Of a stretch of DNA of 64,000 nucleotides, positions 11,390-23,739 are shown piece after piece (positions within the stretch are counted from its first letter, which is position 1; every line of letters begins with the position of its first letter). The notes beneath the pieces were generated by a model. It saw nothing but the letters and a program-made list of their open reading frames with translations, was not told the DNA's origin and made no database searches. The DNA is from Echinostoma caproni (lineage: Eukaryota; Platyhelminthes; Trematoda; Plagiorchiida; Echinostomatidae), in NCBI GenBank assembly GCA_900618425.1, contig UZAN01039541.1, positions 30,191-94,190 of the forward strand. The letters run 5' to 3'. Made by a program: the position numbers and the translations under genes.

Positions 11390-14300
11390 TATACAATTGA
11401 AAGACATTTTGTTTGGATGGATGCAGAAGTGGTAACACCGCAATTGCAACCGCATTTTGAAACACGAAATCAGTAGTGAAAACATTTTTAAATTACATAA
11501 TACAATAAAAAATTGAGATGATATTCCAATAGTTTTATGCTAGAATCAAACATGAATCGGTGGATTAGATTTACAGTTTTGCAAGTAACCCAGACCGAGC
11601 AATCCTTCGAATTGTTTCAAATCTATTATGTGCAGATTTCTCTTTCTGAAGCATGCTTTGGATTATTTTGCATACTAAACCCTTCGCCCTAGGTTAATAG
11701 GATTACAAAAAGGTTTTTTTTCAATAAAAAAATCATACATGATAATTTGGCACTGTATACATATATTATTTAATTACTAAATTAGTTCACAATAACTTGC
11801 TCACGATGATTACTGAACAGCTGTTTTGTTTTTGTTTTTACTCGTCAGAAGTGCACACCTGTTGTATCTATCGACTTAGAACTAAAAATTTAAAATATTC
11901 AAACTTATCTCATACTACTCAAGAAAGTGTGTGCCACGGTTTAATTCATACAAGTCCATGCGCGCAGTATGTCTAGTCAGATCAGCTTATTGACTGATGG
12001 CCTATTTGCTTTATTCGGTTATTGTGAAATAATTTCAAACTGAAGTGCTTTTGTTGTCCTTACAGTTGATGTGAGAAATCGATAAAATAGAATCTCACTT
12101 CATTATGCACTTCATCACCGCTTGCGAATGGATATAACATTTTGGCCAAAAGTACAACTTATTCGATCTTTTAATTTTGTACCCTGTAGGCATGATCCTG
12201 CATTATCTGTATAAAACCAACTTTATATTATTAGAGTGAATTAGTGAATTTGGCGTAAAATACTAGAGGTTCATCATTATATAACTTTTGAAGCAACGAG
12301 ATCTGTTTTTAATGAAAGATTTGTGAACGGAATGGCCCCTTTGCTACGGCCATTCCGCTTGGTACCACTAATGCATATGTGGATTGCTGACATTTGCGAA
12401 TGTTAACAACAAATGCAGCAGGACCCACACTTTAGGTAAACATATCCATCACAGTTTCTGAGATAAAATGCCCATTGACAGAAACATTGACGTGACAGAT
12501 AAACAAATTCAACCTGGTCCCCAGGAGCGTCACGTAGGATATTTCTGTTTGTCTTCATCAATGTTTCCTCCAACACTATGCAAATGACAAAATTATTGCA
12601 ATAGTCTGATTGACGTGATTGCAAAGTTCTTCACTGTCCAAGGATATCCATTTGCTTCTGTTCCGTGCAATAATTCCCATAGATGAATTACTTCGTGCAG
12701 ATCACTTAAAAAACAAAATCATTACTTGCTTTCTCCCTGTGCTTATTTCGGAAATGTATTTATCTATTATTTGCTTTATTTCTGATTAATGACGTGTCGG
12801 AAGCAGACTTCAGTGATTCAAAACCTATACAACTATGAGAGCTTCTTTTACATCAAATTTGACCGTTTTAAGGCACCACTGTTATCAATAGTTTAGTAAA
12901 TATCTTTATTTTCACCCGATTAGACAAACATTAAAAATAAAACTCCTGGACTCAAGAACTATCGACAAATAAAAAACGCATAATTGGGCATTTTCATAGT
13001 TATCTGTTTCATAAAAGCCGTCAATTTACTATGAAAGACTTCTAAAAATTAGCCGGAAAATACTCATAATAAATTTATTGGGATAATAAAGAGTAAATGG
13101 TCGTGCTCTCACAGCCATAAAATTAATTTGAAATGAAACCGGGGGAAAACAGCATTTATTCTCTATGAGTATCGTGTTGCAACCCAGCTTGTGTTTCTAT
13201 GAAAAAGTGAGAGTGTATGAGAAAACACAATGAAATCTTCGCAGAATTTCGTAGTTTGCAATCCTTTTTTGCAGATGCTGAGTTGCGAATCATTGAATAC
13301 GTGAACGCTTCTGCCGGAACCGTACTGCAACTGTATCAGGCGCATTCATCTTCTCAATAATTTGGTGCACAAATATTATGGTGCAGGCGAAATTCAAAAA
13401 GACGTAGGATTCACGGTAAACGTTGCAAAGGTGTGATAACGGAATCTTGCGTATATGAATTAGAGTATTTTGTTTTCTGTGGATTACGCAACAATAAGAG
13501 ACAGTCAACGAAAACGGCATATAAGTCTCCAGTGAGCCCAAAGCTAAAACAAAACATCGCCATTGATAGAATAAAGTAATATTGCACATTCCAATAGCAT
13601 CATTTGTTGAGAATGGTCAAAAAGCAAACGAAAACATTTATCGGTAGCAGTATCCTTCAAAAATAAATTTTAATATAGAATTTCTGCCAATGTTTTCAAG
13701 TAACCTTCGAATAAAAATTCCCTTGCATCACTTCCGATTCACATTCGGATAGGCGTGTGTGGAAAAACCACCACAGAGTTTGATTGCACATCATTTCTTT
13801 GGATTGGGGACCTCAGATCAACATCCAAGACGAATTCCCGGTTATTTCCAAACCCCGTTGATGATGAATGGTAGGTTTCCTTGAAGCGCTAAATATCAAA
13901 AGATTGGACCGATAACAGTAAATTAGAAAGTAATTTGTGACGCAACTCATGCTAGTCTGGTAGCTTTGTCATTGACTCTGCCTCATTTATCCCCTCTTCG
14001 GAAGACCGCTTTCTATCGCATGCGTTCTCTCAATTACGCAACCTAGGTTCTTCTTTCATACACTCTCGTGTAGTCAATAAAATGGCTCAAACGGCTGTCA
14101 TTTGTTTTAATCTGATTTTCGTGTTACGTAAATCAGTGACCGAAGTTCTCAAACACCCATTTGTGAAAACCGAACTTATAGCTTGATATAGTATGCCTCT
14201 TAGACAAGGGCCGATTTCTGTATTACCTATTAGTTTCTGTTGTGTGCTGGCAGTTAACTGAAGGTATTCAAAAGTATTGATCAAAATAAATTTCGCTTAC

Positions 14301-14820
14301 TTTTCACTTTTGTTTTTTTGTAATAGCTAAAAATATAAGTTGTACAATACAAAGAAAATCGTATTATCATTACGAATACTGGTAAGTATAATTGATAATT
14401 TCCCATTTCTACGAACGAAAAAACAAGATACGTCTGCCCAACTAGCCCGGAGACGGAACGGAATCATCCATTTTTCCAGCAAGGTACAATGATTGTGGTT
14501 ATGAGGTCACAGAAACGATGATGCGGACATTTTTGTGCGAAGAGTTTCATGTGTATCCAGGCCGTGCCAAAAGACGTCAGAGGAGTGAGTATTTCCGCGT
14601 AACCCTTGACCTCTTGTATCTGACTAATTGATCATTCTGTCAACGCATGGTTGAATGTATTTAGCCACTCTCAGGAGCATCTCTTATGTCAGTCCGTATA
14701 AACGAACGCGCGATCCTAATTGAAAATAGGTTGATTTGATTGAAACTAATAGTGGCTCCATGGTGCGATAGACTAAACACAATTTGTAATTACATACTGA
14801 GATCCAGACAAAATATTCCC
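11390..14820. other. AT-rich intergenic DNA
   Basis: The hairpin at 12328-12357 is the only structure seen. ORFs here (e.g. 13290-13589) show no domain. Confidence 0.5.
12328..12357. repeat. Perfect 10-bp inverted repeat with 10-nt loop
   Basis: CGGAATGGCC (12328-12337) pairs with GGCCATTCCG (12348-12357). GC-rich and isolated in AT-rich DNA; no associated ORF or repeat family seen. Confidence 0.7.
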
Positions 14821-14821
14821 N

Positions 14822-15007
14822 GGTGGGCGGTGGTGGCCCGGTGGTAACGTCACCAATTATCACCCCGGAGGACGAGTGTTCGAATCCCACCACCACCGCC
14901 TGACTTTCCCCATTTGTGTGTTGTATGGCAGCCCTCTGATTGGCCGCTTCCCCCTTCCTGGAAATTGTATCTTTGTATATTCAATACAAGAAAGCAAAAT
15001 GAAAAAA
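14822..15007 (+). mobile_element. tRNA-derived SINE family A, copy 2
   Basis: GGTGGCCCGGTGGTAACG (A-box side), GAGTGTTCGAATCCCACC (B box), then TTGGCCGCTTCCCCCTTCC and TGGAAATTGTATCTTTGTAT with TATTCAATAC, as in copy 3. An N at 14821 marks its left edge. Confidence 0.7.
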
Positions 15008-15939
15008 GTGAACATAGCTGAATAAAGTTGCTTCATGGTTAATAAAATAGGAGGATCAAAACCGGTGGACTACTCCTTTTCCGTAACGAATTATGACTTG
15101 GTTAATGGGTAACTTCAAATATCAACTTTGAAAATTGTGTCGCTATCGACTTTACGGATTTTCCCATTCTTTGCGAACCAAAAACGTTTTCTTTTAATAT
15201 GATTCGCGTGGTCTGTATCAAATCTGTAGCTGACATACAATGACGTTTGCTTAGTCGCCTAAAGTCAGTTCAAGCTGTCGCTGGTTGGTACTGAAGACTC
15301 CTAGTGTGGTGGCTTGAATAAACGATCTAATCTGTGTTTGCCTCATGAGCACTGATGTGCAACTCGCTCACTAGAAACGGTACATGATGTTCGCAATGCA
15401 CAAAGGAAATCTGTTTAAAGACCATAACGTTTATTTTCAAGGGACACAAAGCATCTGGAACATCTTCCAAAGCTAAACCATTACTTTTGATGTGTTACCA
15501 CTTTCACACCTTACAGAAAAGTTAATTTCTCAATCAACTCACTTGACTCTGCGTGGACATCTAATGCTAATTCTCTTGAGTTTTTCTAGACATGTGATGC
15601 AACAGATAGGCATTTTCATACCTGTTAGTCGTTGATCTTTAGTATTTGTATCAAAAATGCATACCCGGTAGCATCATAATCCTTCAGTAATGCTTCGATT
15701 GAAATTTGGAAATATGAATCAGCTTTCTTAAGGAAAGATTTTCACAATTCTTGTTTGATGAATTCCACTGCAGTTATGATCCAAAGATTGTGAATTGATT
15801 GCTCAGTGAACAGAGATGTAAGATACATACTGAAACTTTAACGTATTCCCATATTACCTTTTCCTAGAATCGGGGCATTTTGAGATTTTATAGGTGGGAT
15901 TCTTCGTGTTCGGAGCAAATGAAGCATGAGCTTTAATAA

Positions 15940-16140
15940 TAGTATTAAATTATAATAATGTCTTTTACTTCCTTTTTCATTTATTGAATATACAAATGTA
16001 CAGTCAATTTTCAGGAAGGGGGCCGCGGCCACACAAACAATGCCTGGGAAAATACAGAAATATGGAAGACGGGCGGTGGTGGAGCGGTTCGAACACTGGA
16101 CTCGCAGGTCACAATTTGGTGACCTAACCACTTGGCCAAT
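15940..16140 (-). mobile_element. tRNA-derived SINE family A, copy 3
   Basis: Minus strand: TTGGCCAAGTGGTTAGGTCA (A box), GAGTCCAGTGTTCGAACCGC (B box), GGCCGCGGCCCCCTTCCTG, AAAATTGACTGTACATTTGT and ATATTCAATAAATGAAAAAG. The best preserved of the three. Confidence 0.75.
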
Positions 16141-16144
16141 TAGT

Positions 16145-19028
16145 TGATTAGATGGTACGTGACACGAAACGTAGATTCAGCAAGTCACCAATTCCTATAA
16201 TCTTGAATCCTATCGCAAATATGAAAATCGTATATATTGATTTATGAGTGAACATAAAACAAACACATTGATTAACTTGTATGAAAACAAAGGTTGAACT
16301 TTTAGGATAACGTTGTTCTTCGCTTTATATTATTCACCACCTTATAACATGGACATTATATTACGAATACAAATGATTCAATAATCTGAGGAATAAAAAT
16401 CGCCCTTAGACTACATAGCAAATATCTCCTTTTTACGTCTTTTCAGTCGGTTGCGCACCCATAGATCGTGCTATTTCTAAACGTTTAGAAATCTCACAGA
16501 TCTTTTTATTCAGCTGCGTAAACGTATTTTCCCCCAGTTTGTTTTCACTTTCGATAAACGATAACAGAAATATTTCAAATAATGTTTCATTCGGTAGCGT
16601 TCAGTTTTGAATGAACGAAATCCGACCCCGTAGATCACATAACAGGGTTTATTTGGACCGACTGAACTTTTATGAATCGGCGTTTTCCTACTGCACCTGA
16701 ATAAAACATCAAAATCCTATACACAGCTCTAAGGTTGAAGGTTTAAATGACGCTAAATCTGGCAATGAAATTTGGCCGATTTTCTAATTACCTGATATTA
16801 TTGATCTGATTCTTTGGTAGCTTGTCCTCCTTTTGATCAGAACACTATCAACCGTCGTGGGTAACAAGAAAGAGAATACTTTGTATATGAAAAGTATATA
16901 ACTTGGGTCTGTTGAATACATTTGTTAGAACCTATATTTGTCACATTACGTAAATGTTTGTTGTAAAACAGCAATAGGTCTTCTAAAAACGTTGAAATAT
17001 CCCTTTTCGGAAATGGACATTCAACAATAAATAATTTTAAATGATAAACTCCATGGGAAACTGGTGATCCCAGTTTCATCTAGGTATTAATTACTGCAAA
17101 ATCAACGCAGTTGTGAGTACTTGATGAAACCACACTAAGTAGCATTCATCGACCTTCTAGCTATGTAGCAGCATAGTTCATCGCTGGTTTCACAACGTTT
17201 CACAACGTACGTCATGCTTTATGTAGTGAAACATAATGTGAACTTTCTCACACCTTGCAATGACAGGTGAAAGGTTTTGTTGAAATCCCTTCTATAAAAT
17301 ATACAAAGTACGCACGTTATTTAAAAATTTCCCTTGTATGGAAGGTTAGCAAAATGGTGGAAAAACAAACGTAAAAAGGCAACTAAACAGAAAAAATCGG
17401 GCAGAAAATTCAATAGACAATGCGACAAACTGGGAAACTTGTTTAACTAAATTCGGTTAAATCGGTGTCGGGGCGAGGAGTGCAATATTGATTGTTTTCA
17501 TTCGATGCCCATCCTTCAGGGGCGTCAACGTCCAGAGAAAAGTTGATTCTTCTCGATCGTGCATCTTCATTATCCAGGTGACTCAGATATTGAAAATAAC
17601 AATAAACATTTCATCAAACTAAGAATGGGCTTTCATGAATAAATGCTCATCAATTCACCAGTAATTCGGTCAACATTTCATTGAAGATAACTCATAAAAT
17701 ACTACATACAAACTAACATAATTTGTAGAGGAAATACTAAGAAAACAAAGCCCAGAAGTTTAACAAAGAACTAATTTATTTTCGGAAAGAACTAACAGTG
17801 CAATTGACTCATTTAGGAACAGTTGCTCTTAGCTAACTTTGAACGAGAAGTGATGCGATGCTCACAAATGTTTATGGATTCCTTCTTTAATTTGTTTAGT
17901 ATCATTCGAATCTGTTTCACTGATATTGTTCTTACTGTTCTACAGCAATGGACTCCCATTCTCTGCGCAAATGTTGATTTCCGCACGCAAACACACAGGT
18001 TCCTCTCCGTGAAACAATTGATTATTCATTTTGCCGTTTGGCATCTGTTGTACAATTCAATCTTTTTGCTGTCACTGAATACAAACATTGATTTGTATGA
18101 ACTCTGGTTAGTGAAATCTTCAATGAGAAACAGACATTTCAGCAAAACTAGAGTGATGTTGCCAACCTACTGCTCACCCCGATATGACTAGTTTATCGTT
18201 GGCTAGGATTTAGAGTAGCGAAAGTTGAAACAACTTGAAAACTACAAGGCTCTTTATACAAAAGTAGCAGTATTTGGAAAATGCACCTCACAGAAACCTA
18301 GACGGATGGAAATCATACTGAAATCCAGATATCGCCGACCGCTAAGACAATAGAAATGAGAGCTGTTGGTTGTGGTATTCCGAGACAAACATACTCACTC
18401 TGTACCACTTTATTTAGAATTAGCGGTTAGACTTTTTCCATTGGTTATTTCTGTCACAGAATGTGTTTGTTAGTTTGGGAAATTTACGAATAAGTATGAC
18501 TGACGTATCTGATTTCCGATAAATTTGTTCCTTATCACGTATAATCCATCAACTGGAATCCACGGCCGTTCGACTCCCAGTACTTTCCGAAATTTGATCA
18601 CATTTTAAATGGTTTTAAAAGCAGTTGCAGAAGCAGTCCTGAGTTTACGCTTTTTACCCCTATAGTAAATTCCTCTGTTTCATCAGGTTCCGGGATCAAG
18701 GAACTACAAATATGGGATGGGTTCAACGGCATGACATAATAATTCCAATTAGACAGAACAACTATCACAACATGAGCAAGATTGTGACTGAACGTCAATT
18801 TTTCCTGTTGGCAACAGGCTACTGCGATCCAGAAAAGGACGAATATATTTCAAATATGGAAGTCATTTTTAGTGGTTTTATTAGGTGAAGATTGATTGTC
18901 AAGAGGAAGGACGAGAGTTAGAACCGTTAAAAAGAAAACGGTGCCCATTTGAAATAGCTTTGAAAAGTAGCTCAAGTAGGAATAATTCATACAGTAGCCT
19001 GAATTGTCTTAGAAAATGAGCACCGCGT
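16145..19028. other. AT-rich intergenic DNA
   Basis: No feature supported. The 122-codon ORF at 17823-18191 is rich in Leu, Ile and Phe and looks like a chance product of AT-rich sequence. Confidence 0.5.
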
Positions 19029-19328
19029 ATGTATTGTCTGTCGAAGGTTAATACACAGCAAGTCATTTTGCGTGAGGTTGTCAAAATACTCACCCCATCT
19101 CATCAAAGATTAGCTCAGTTGCTGCTAATATCCAAGCCCATTCGTTCGAAAGCTTCTCACTTCTGGTTTGAATGCGCGTCTTATTTGAATCCTATCTTAC
19201 CTGTTGTTGATCATTGTAATCGTCGTCTTGTATCTTACAAGTTTGCTCCGTTATTCACCAACGTAAAATTAGAGGAAGCCGTAGAGCTGTTTGCACATGA
19301 TAGTGAAATTAAATTTCAAGGAAATTAA
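19029..19328 (+). mobile_element. Penelope-like reverse-transcriptase relic
   Basis: The reading contains LVSYKFAPLFTNVKLEEAVE, which resembles the palm segment SFDVxSLFTNVPLxEx of Penelope-like reverse transcriptases, preceded by NPILPVVDHCN, comparable to the RPIVS-type segment. The catalytic Asp expected in SFD is replaced (SYK). The following ORF at 19492-19761 may be a downstream continuation but shows no motif I can name. A short, damaged fragment; family assignment is moderate. Confidence 0.5.
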
Positions 19329-19769
19329 TTGAAGGCTCGATCGAAAATGTATAGGTGAGAATCCTGTTCTACAGAACGCGGCTCTTGTGAATAGCGGAAC
19401 TGCTGGAAAAAGACCTTACCGTGTTGCCCAATAGTTTGTCTACTAGTGGCCTCCCCATGTTATTTTTAAATAAGCAGCACATTTAACCCCTATGACCCCA
19501 AAATTCTCAACCCGTTTTACCAAAACATCCTTTAAAGGAAATGACCTAATTACAAGGGTTGGTTGTCGGATTCATACTGCAGTTCACTCTGACTATACTG
19601 ATCAAGGTTTAGAGGATACTCATTATATCAGCTGGATCAGACAAACACTCACGCGCTCAACCACACCTCTGTTTGCAATCATCTTCAATACCCTTGTGTT
19701 TCATGCTATATCTGAAGGACTGAATGTCATCTGTCGAGTAGAACGGATGATCATATTCTGAAGTGTTTG

Positions 19770-22700
19770 ACACCTAGTACAACTAAAACACCGTCACTGC
19801 ATTGACAAGCTTAGGGATTTTGGTACTGTCGTCAACATACGAACCTCAGTGATGCTTAGCTATGTCTATGTAGTTTGCATTCGCTGTTCAAAAAGCCTGT
19901 GCAAACTGCAACTTTTGTCATTTTAATTACTCTGTACCACCCACTCTCCCCCTTTTTTATTTCACACCTTCTTTACCTCCATCGGCGACAATCTTTCGTT
20001 CGTATGTTCACTCGTTCTACCCATTTGATTGATTAGTTTTCTACTGAATAACCGTTCCTTATCGATTTATAACAGTTTATGAGGTCACCTATATAAACTG
20101 CTTTCTGATTTGGTATTGCGTAACCATCTTCTACTTTGTATCGTTTTCTGTTGGTCAGAGAGCAAAGAGTAAATGTTTTTATGCTCACATATTTTATTCT
20201 GTCCCTTTTCCGTTTTTTTACTCAGGTTCGCTACAAAACCTTTGGATACTTCTTTTTATAATAACTTTAAAAACTATTGAGGTTACAAGTGTTTCCCAAA
20301 TACATCCGTCAGTTCTTTAAAAATTCTAAGTTGCAATTATCCGTTTGCACGGTAGCAAAATGGGTGAGGGGAAAAGTAACTTGATCGTTTAGTTGCTACC
20401 CCGGTTACCACAACCACATTCCTTGTGATAAATTGATAAGTGCCGTGATAATTTTATCACGGTTATCAATTATAACTTTCGAGTGACACTCGGACACGTG
20501 TTCAAATTCACAACTCTCGTAAAAACTACTTTCATTAAATTTTAAAAGCTTAGGAGTATTCTCCAAATTGGAGACATCATAGCAGAACATAAGAAATGTA
20601 TCAACTGCAGATCAATCTCACATCAGGTATTGCATAAAAATCTTTAAATCCCAAGCCTCATGAATTTGGAAGTTAATTTGATCACACCCCTTGATTATCA
20701 AATGATGCTCATCAATATTTGTTGAAAACATTTATCCAGCTCTGAGAATTATTTGGAGTGTATCCCGTCAATATTTTTCCATTGTATTCTCTTTTGGCTC
20801 CATAAAATTGATGTGTGAACGTTTTTCAATTACATTTACCCCGAAACAAACTAGTATGGTCTTCTGGATAACCTGCTCTGGCTTTATTAAAGGAGCTCCG
20901 TCAAAGGTTCGTTCACAGCCAGAAAGCACAAACAACTCCGTTAGCTTGTTTTAGGAAGATCAAAGGCATAATTTCCAATTTGTACCAGTTGTACAAGTTA
21001 CGTCAAAAGACATAGGAGAATGTAGCAAAGCTCAGCAGATCGGAAAACCTCTTGAGGGGAGTTACATCTCATTGCCTTAATTGGATATATATGAGATTAC
21101 CTGGAAAATAGACCACAAGGACCACGTGATTGAACGAATAAAACTAAAATGCTATCAGAGCTTAAGCGCCAAAGATTCCCCAAAGGTAAATGATGAACTA
21201 CTTGCAAACCTGTCACGCATCTAGATGAAAAGGAGAAAGGAAATACAATCAAACCGAGCTATGAAAAACAATTAGTGTTGAACAGTCCATCATGCAATTT
21301 CAAATAACAGTAGTATTTTGATCTCGGTTTTTCCTTCCTCACATGTGTAAACATATTTCATTGGCCAGCTTCTTACTTCTCTTACTTCTCTTTATTCCAT
21401 TTCCTAATGCTTTTCATTCAGCTGTGAGGATTCATTATTCTTAGATCACACCGAAATTCGCTGAGAAATAAAGCAACTCACTCAAGATCGGAGGATAGAT
21501 ATCAAAACATGCGGCAAACAAATCTGATAACCTTCTCAAGTTACATTTTTATGGAATGCGATTAGATGGAGAAGTAAGTAGTAAGGGCGTTGTGTTTGTA
21601 ATTTGTAATTGTTGACTGTGATGCCAACATAAGTGTGGATATCTTTCATTCTGCAACATTTAATAACCAATATGAATTTTTTTGTTTTATCTAAAATCAG
21701 TCTTTCGTTAGTGAAGTATCTTTACAGTGTGTCGGCATTCGAAAACAAGTGGATTTGGAACTGATCATCTTGAGAAAAATTGTTTTCTTTCGATATACAC
21801 CGCTTCTTTTATAGAAAATGTTGAGAAATGAGAATAGTGTGGGCTGATTACCAACGTTGATGATGAGTTACCTATGCGCTGTGTTTTAGGAGAAATTAAT
21901 TGGTAATCTTTTCAAAGGAAGTCGAAAAATGTAAAAAATATCTGTTGAGATTCATTCTTCTCTACACGGTCCATCAAGCTAAACACTGTTACAAAACCCC
22001 ATTGACTCGTGGGAGTTGGGAATGGCACCTGTTTATCTTACAATCTAGAAATGTGATAAAATATTTGAGTTGAGAGTGCAGAAGCAGTTTATTTAAGAAC
22101 CTGAGGTGAATCGCAACGGTTTTGAACTGTTTCGCTTTTATTCACCATTTCTGTTAATATCAGAAATGACGAAAAATGTTGAGGTAAAATGCCATTTGAA
22201 ACGTTGCGACATCATGAAAAAAGAATGCTTCACACTCCCACCCACCACGGGTTGGAATTTGACATTGAAGGATTTGCGCAATGGGATAGCCAAGGCGTGC
22301 GTTTTTTTATCGACCCTAAACCCTGAATCGGTTTACAAAACACTCTGGCAACGATCGATTTAAGGGAGCGAAATTACCGACGATTTCCATTCCTCAGGAA
22401 TCTTGAAAGCGGAGCGGAACGAATTTTGACTGAAGTGGTCCTGCCCAACTGATTCTCGTGTTTTGATTGCCTCGGTCAACGTCAAAATTCCGGTTTCATC
22501 GCACGGTCAGTTGTTGTATGTCACAGGACTGCAAACAAATCGATAGTTCCTTGGACTGGTTTTTCAGCTAATCACATCGATTATCCTGGCCATTTTGCAA
22601 ATATTCCTATCTTAAAAGTGTGCCGCTTGACTTTGCTTTAAATATCACAGACCTTACCTCAGTTCCCAAACCGGTTATGAAATCCTACATTTTGCATCAA

Positions 22701-23329
22701 TGACTTGAGGGAAACAAATCAATTCAATAAGTTTCAAACATCGATTTGTAATTTCAAATTGACTTTCATTATCATTGCCCTAATACTTTAGGACTTTAAA
22801 ACACTACGAAATAGAGCTTACCAGATTCGAAGTTCTACTACAGAATAAACGAATCCATTATGGAATTTTTGAGGCTATTTTCTGCTGAACGATGATAGGT
22901 CCCTAAAGTAGTTTTGCATTTCCTGCAAGGTTTTGGGAATCTCGTCCAATGTAATAGTATTTTTCATAGCAAACGTTCTGGAGTGATGATATGTGATGCA
23001 GGAAGTGGAAACAGATAAACTGGAGAAAGAACGCAGCCCTGATAACAACCTACGGATACACGCAGTACGGGAACATCACTCAGGACAATGTTCAAGCCAA
23101 CCCGAAGCGAAACACGTTGACCACCGAAGTTCAACCTACTGCCTTTGGCTGACTGTAGATTGAATGCCAGGAAAACCCAACCACTGAAGATTTAACTACT
23201 GTATCGTTTTAAATCCAAAGCCAATGCAAAAGGAATGGCACAAATAGCCAAAGGTTTATCATCCTCTGCAGGCCAGCTGAACCGAACGACAGTAAGCATG
23301 CAATATGAAACAGGTATTGTGCTGCCGTG
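19770..23329. other. AT-rich intergenic DNA
   Basis: Beyond the inverted repeat at 20431-20471, nothing recognised. Confidence 0.5.
20431..20471. repeat. 17-bp interrupted inverted repeat
   Basis: AATTGATAA (20431-20439) and CCGTGATA (20443-20450) pair with TATCACGG (20455-20462) and TTATCAATT (20463-20471), separated only by a 3-nt bulge and a 4-nt loop. Possibly the remnant of a fold-back element. Confidence 0.65.
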
Positions 23330-23670
23330 CGTTTGAAAATGAGCTACGTGTGATCGACAGGTTCTGTGACGTGAGTCAGAGGTTGATCAACACACGTTCG
23401 ATCAACGACTGGTATATACTGCTATGCTAACGACGAAGTTTATCGGTGACAAAATATTGAAAATCGGTTCTCGTAGCTTGGGTGAACTGAAATACATTTC
23501 TTGTGAAGTGGCCACTTCACAAGCACTGATGATGCCACCTCGACTGGTGATGAAACGTTTGCAAACAAATTGCCGAGCTCGGCGAACAGGTGAAATGGAA
23601 CTATATCGGTGTTCGAACCGCAGAGAAAACACTATGAAATCAGTCCTATCGCCGCGTAGCATCTAGGATT
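23330..23670 (+). mobile_element. Palindrome-rich segment with a hammerhead-like core, possible Penelope-type terminal repeat
   Basis: Contains three perfect palindromes (23500-23523, 23557-23566, 23572-23583) and, between them, CTGATGA (23526-23532), a CACC/GGTG hairpin (23536-23549) and GAAAC (23552-23556), the order of a hammerhead core. Penelope-like elements are known to carry hammerhead motifs in their terminal repeats. No cleavage triplet or returning stem I is found, so this is a structural resemblance only. GTGTTCGAACCGC at ~23612 is also tRNA-box-like. Confidence 0.4.
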
Positions 23671-23708
23671 TATTCGATTTTAGTTCCATAGCCTAAAGCG
23701 ATGCATAA

Positions 23709-23734
23709 AACTATATACATATATATATATATAA
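23709..23734. repeat. AT dinucleotide microsatellite
   Basis: Interrupted (AT)n just downstream of the palindrome-rich segment. Confidence 0.7.
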
Positions 23735-23739
23735 AAGGT

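Noticed and set aside
17823..18191. 122-codon ORF as a membrane protein gene
   Set aside because: Hydrophobic composition follows from AT-rich sequence; no domain or neighbouring exon.
23526..23566. Calling the 23.5-kb motif a complete hammerhead
   Set aside because: CTGATGA, stem II and GAAAC are in order, but there is no NUH cleavage triplet or returning stem I.
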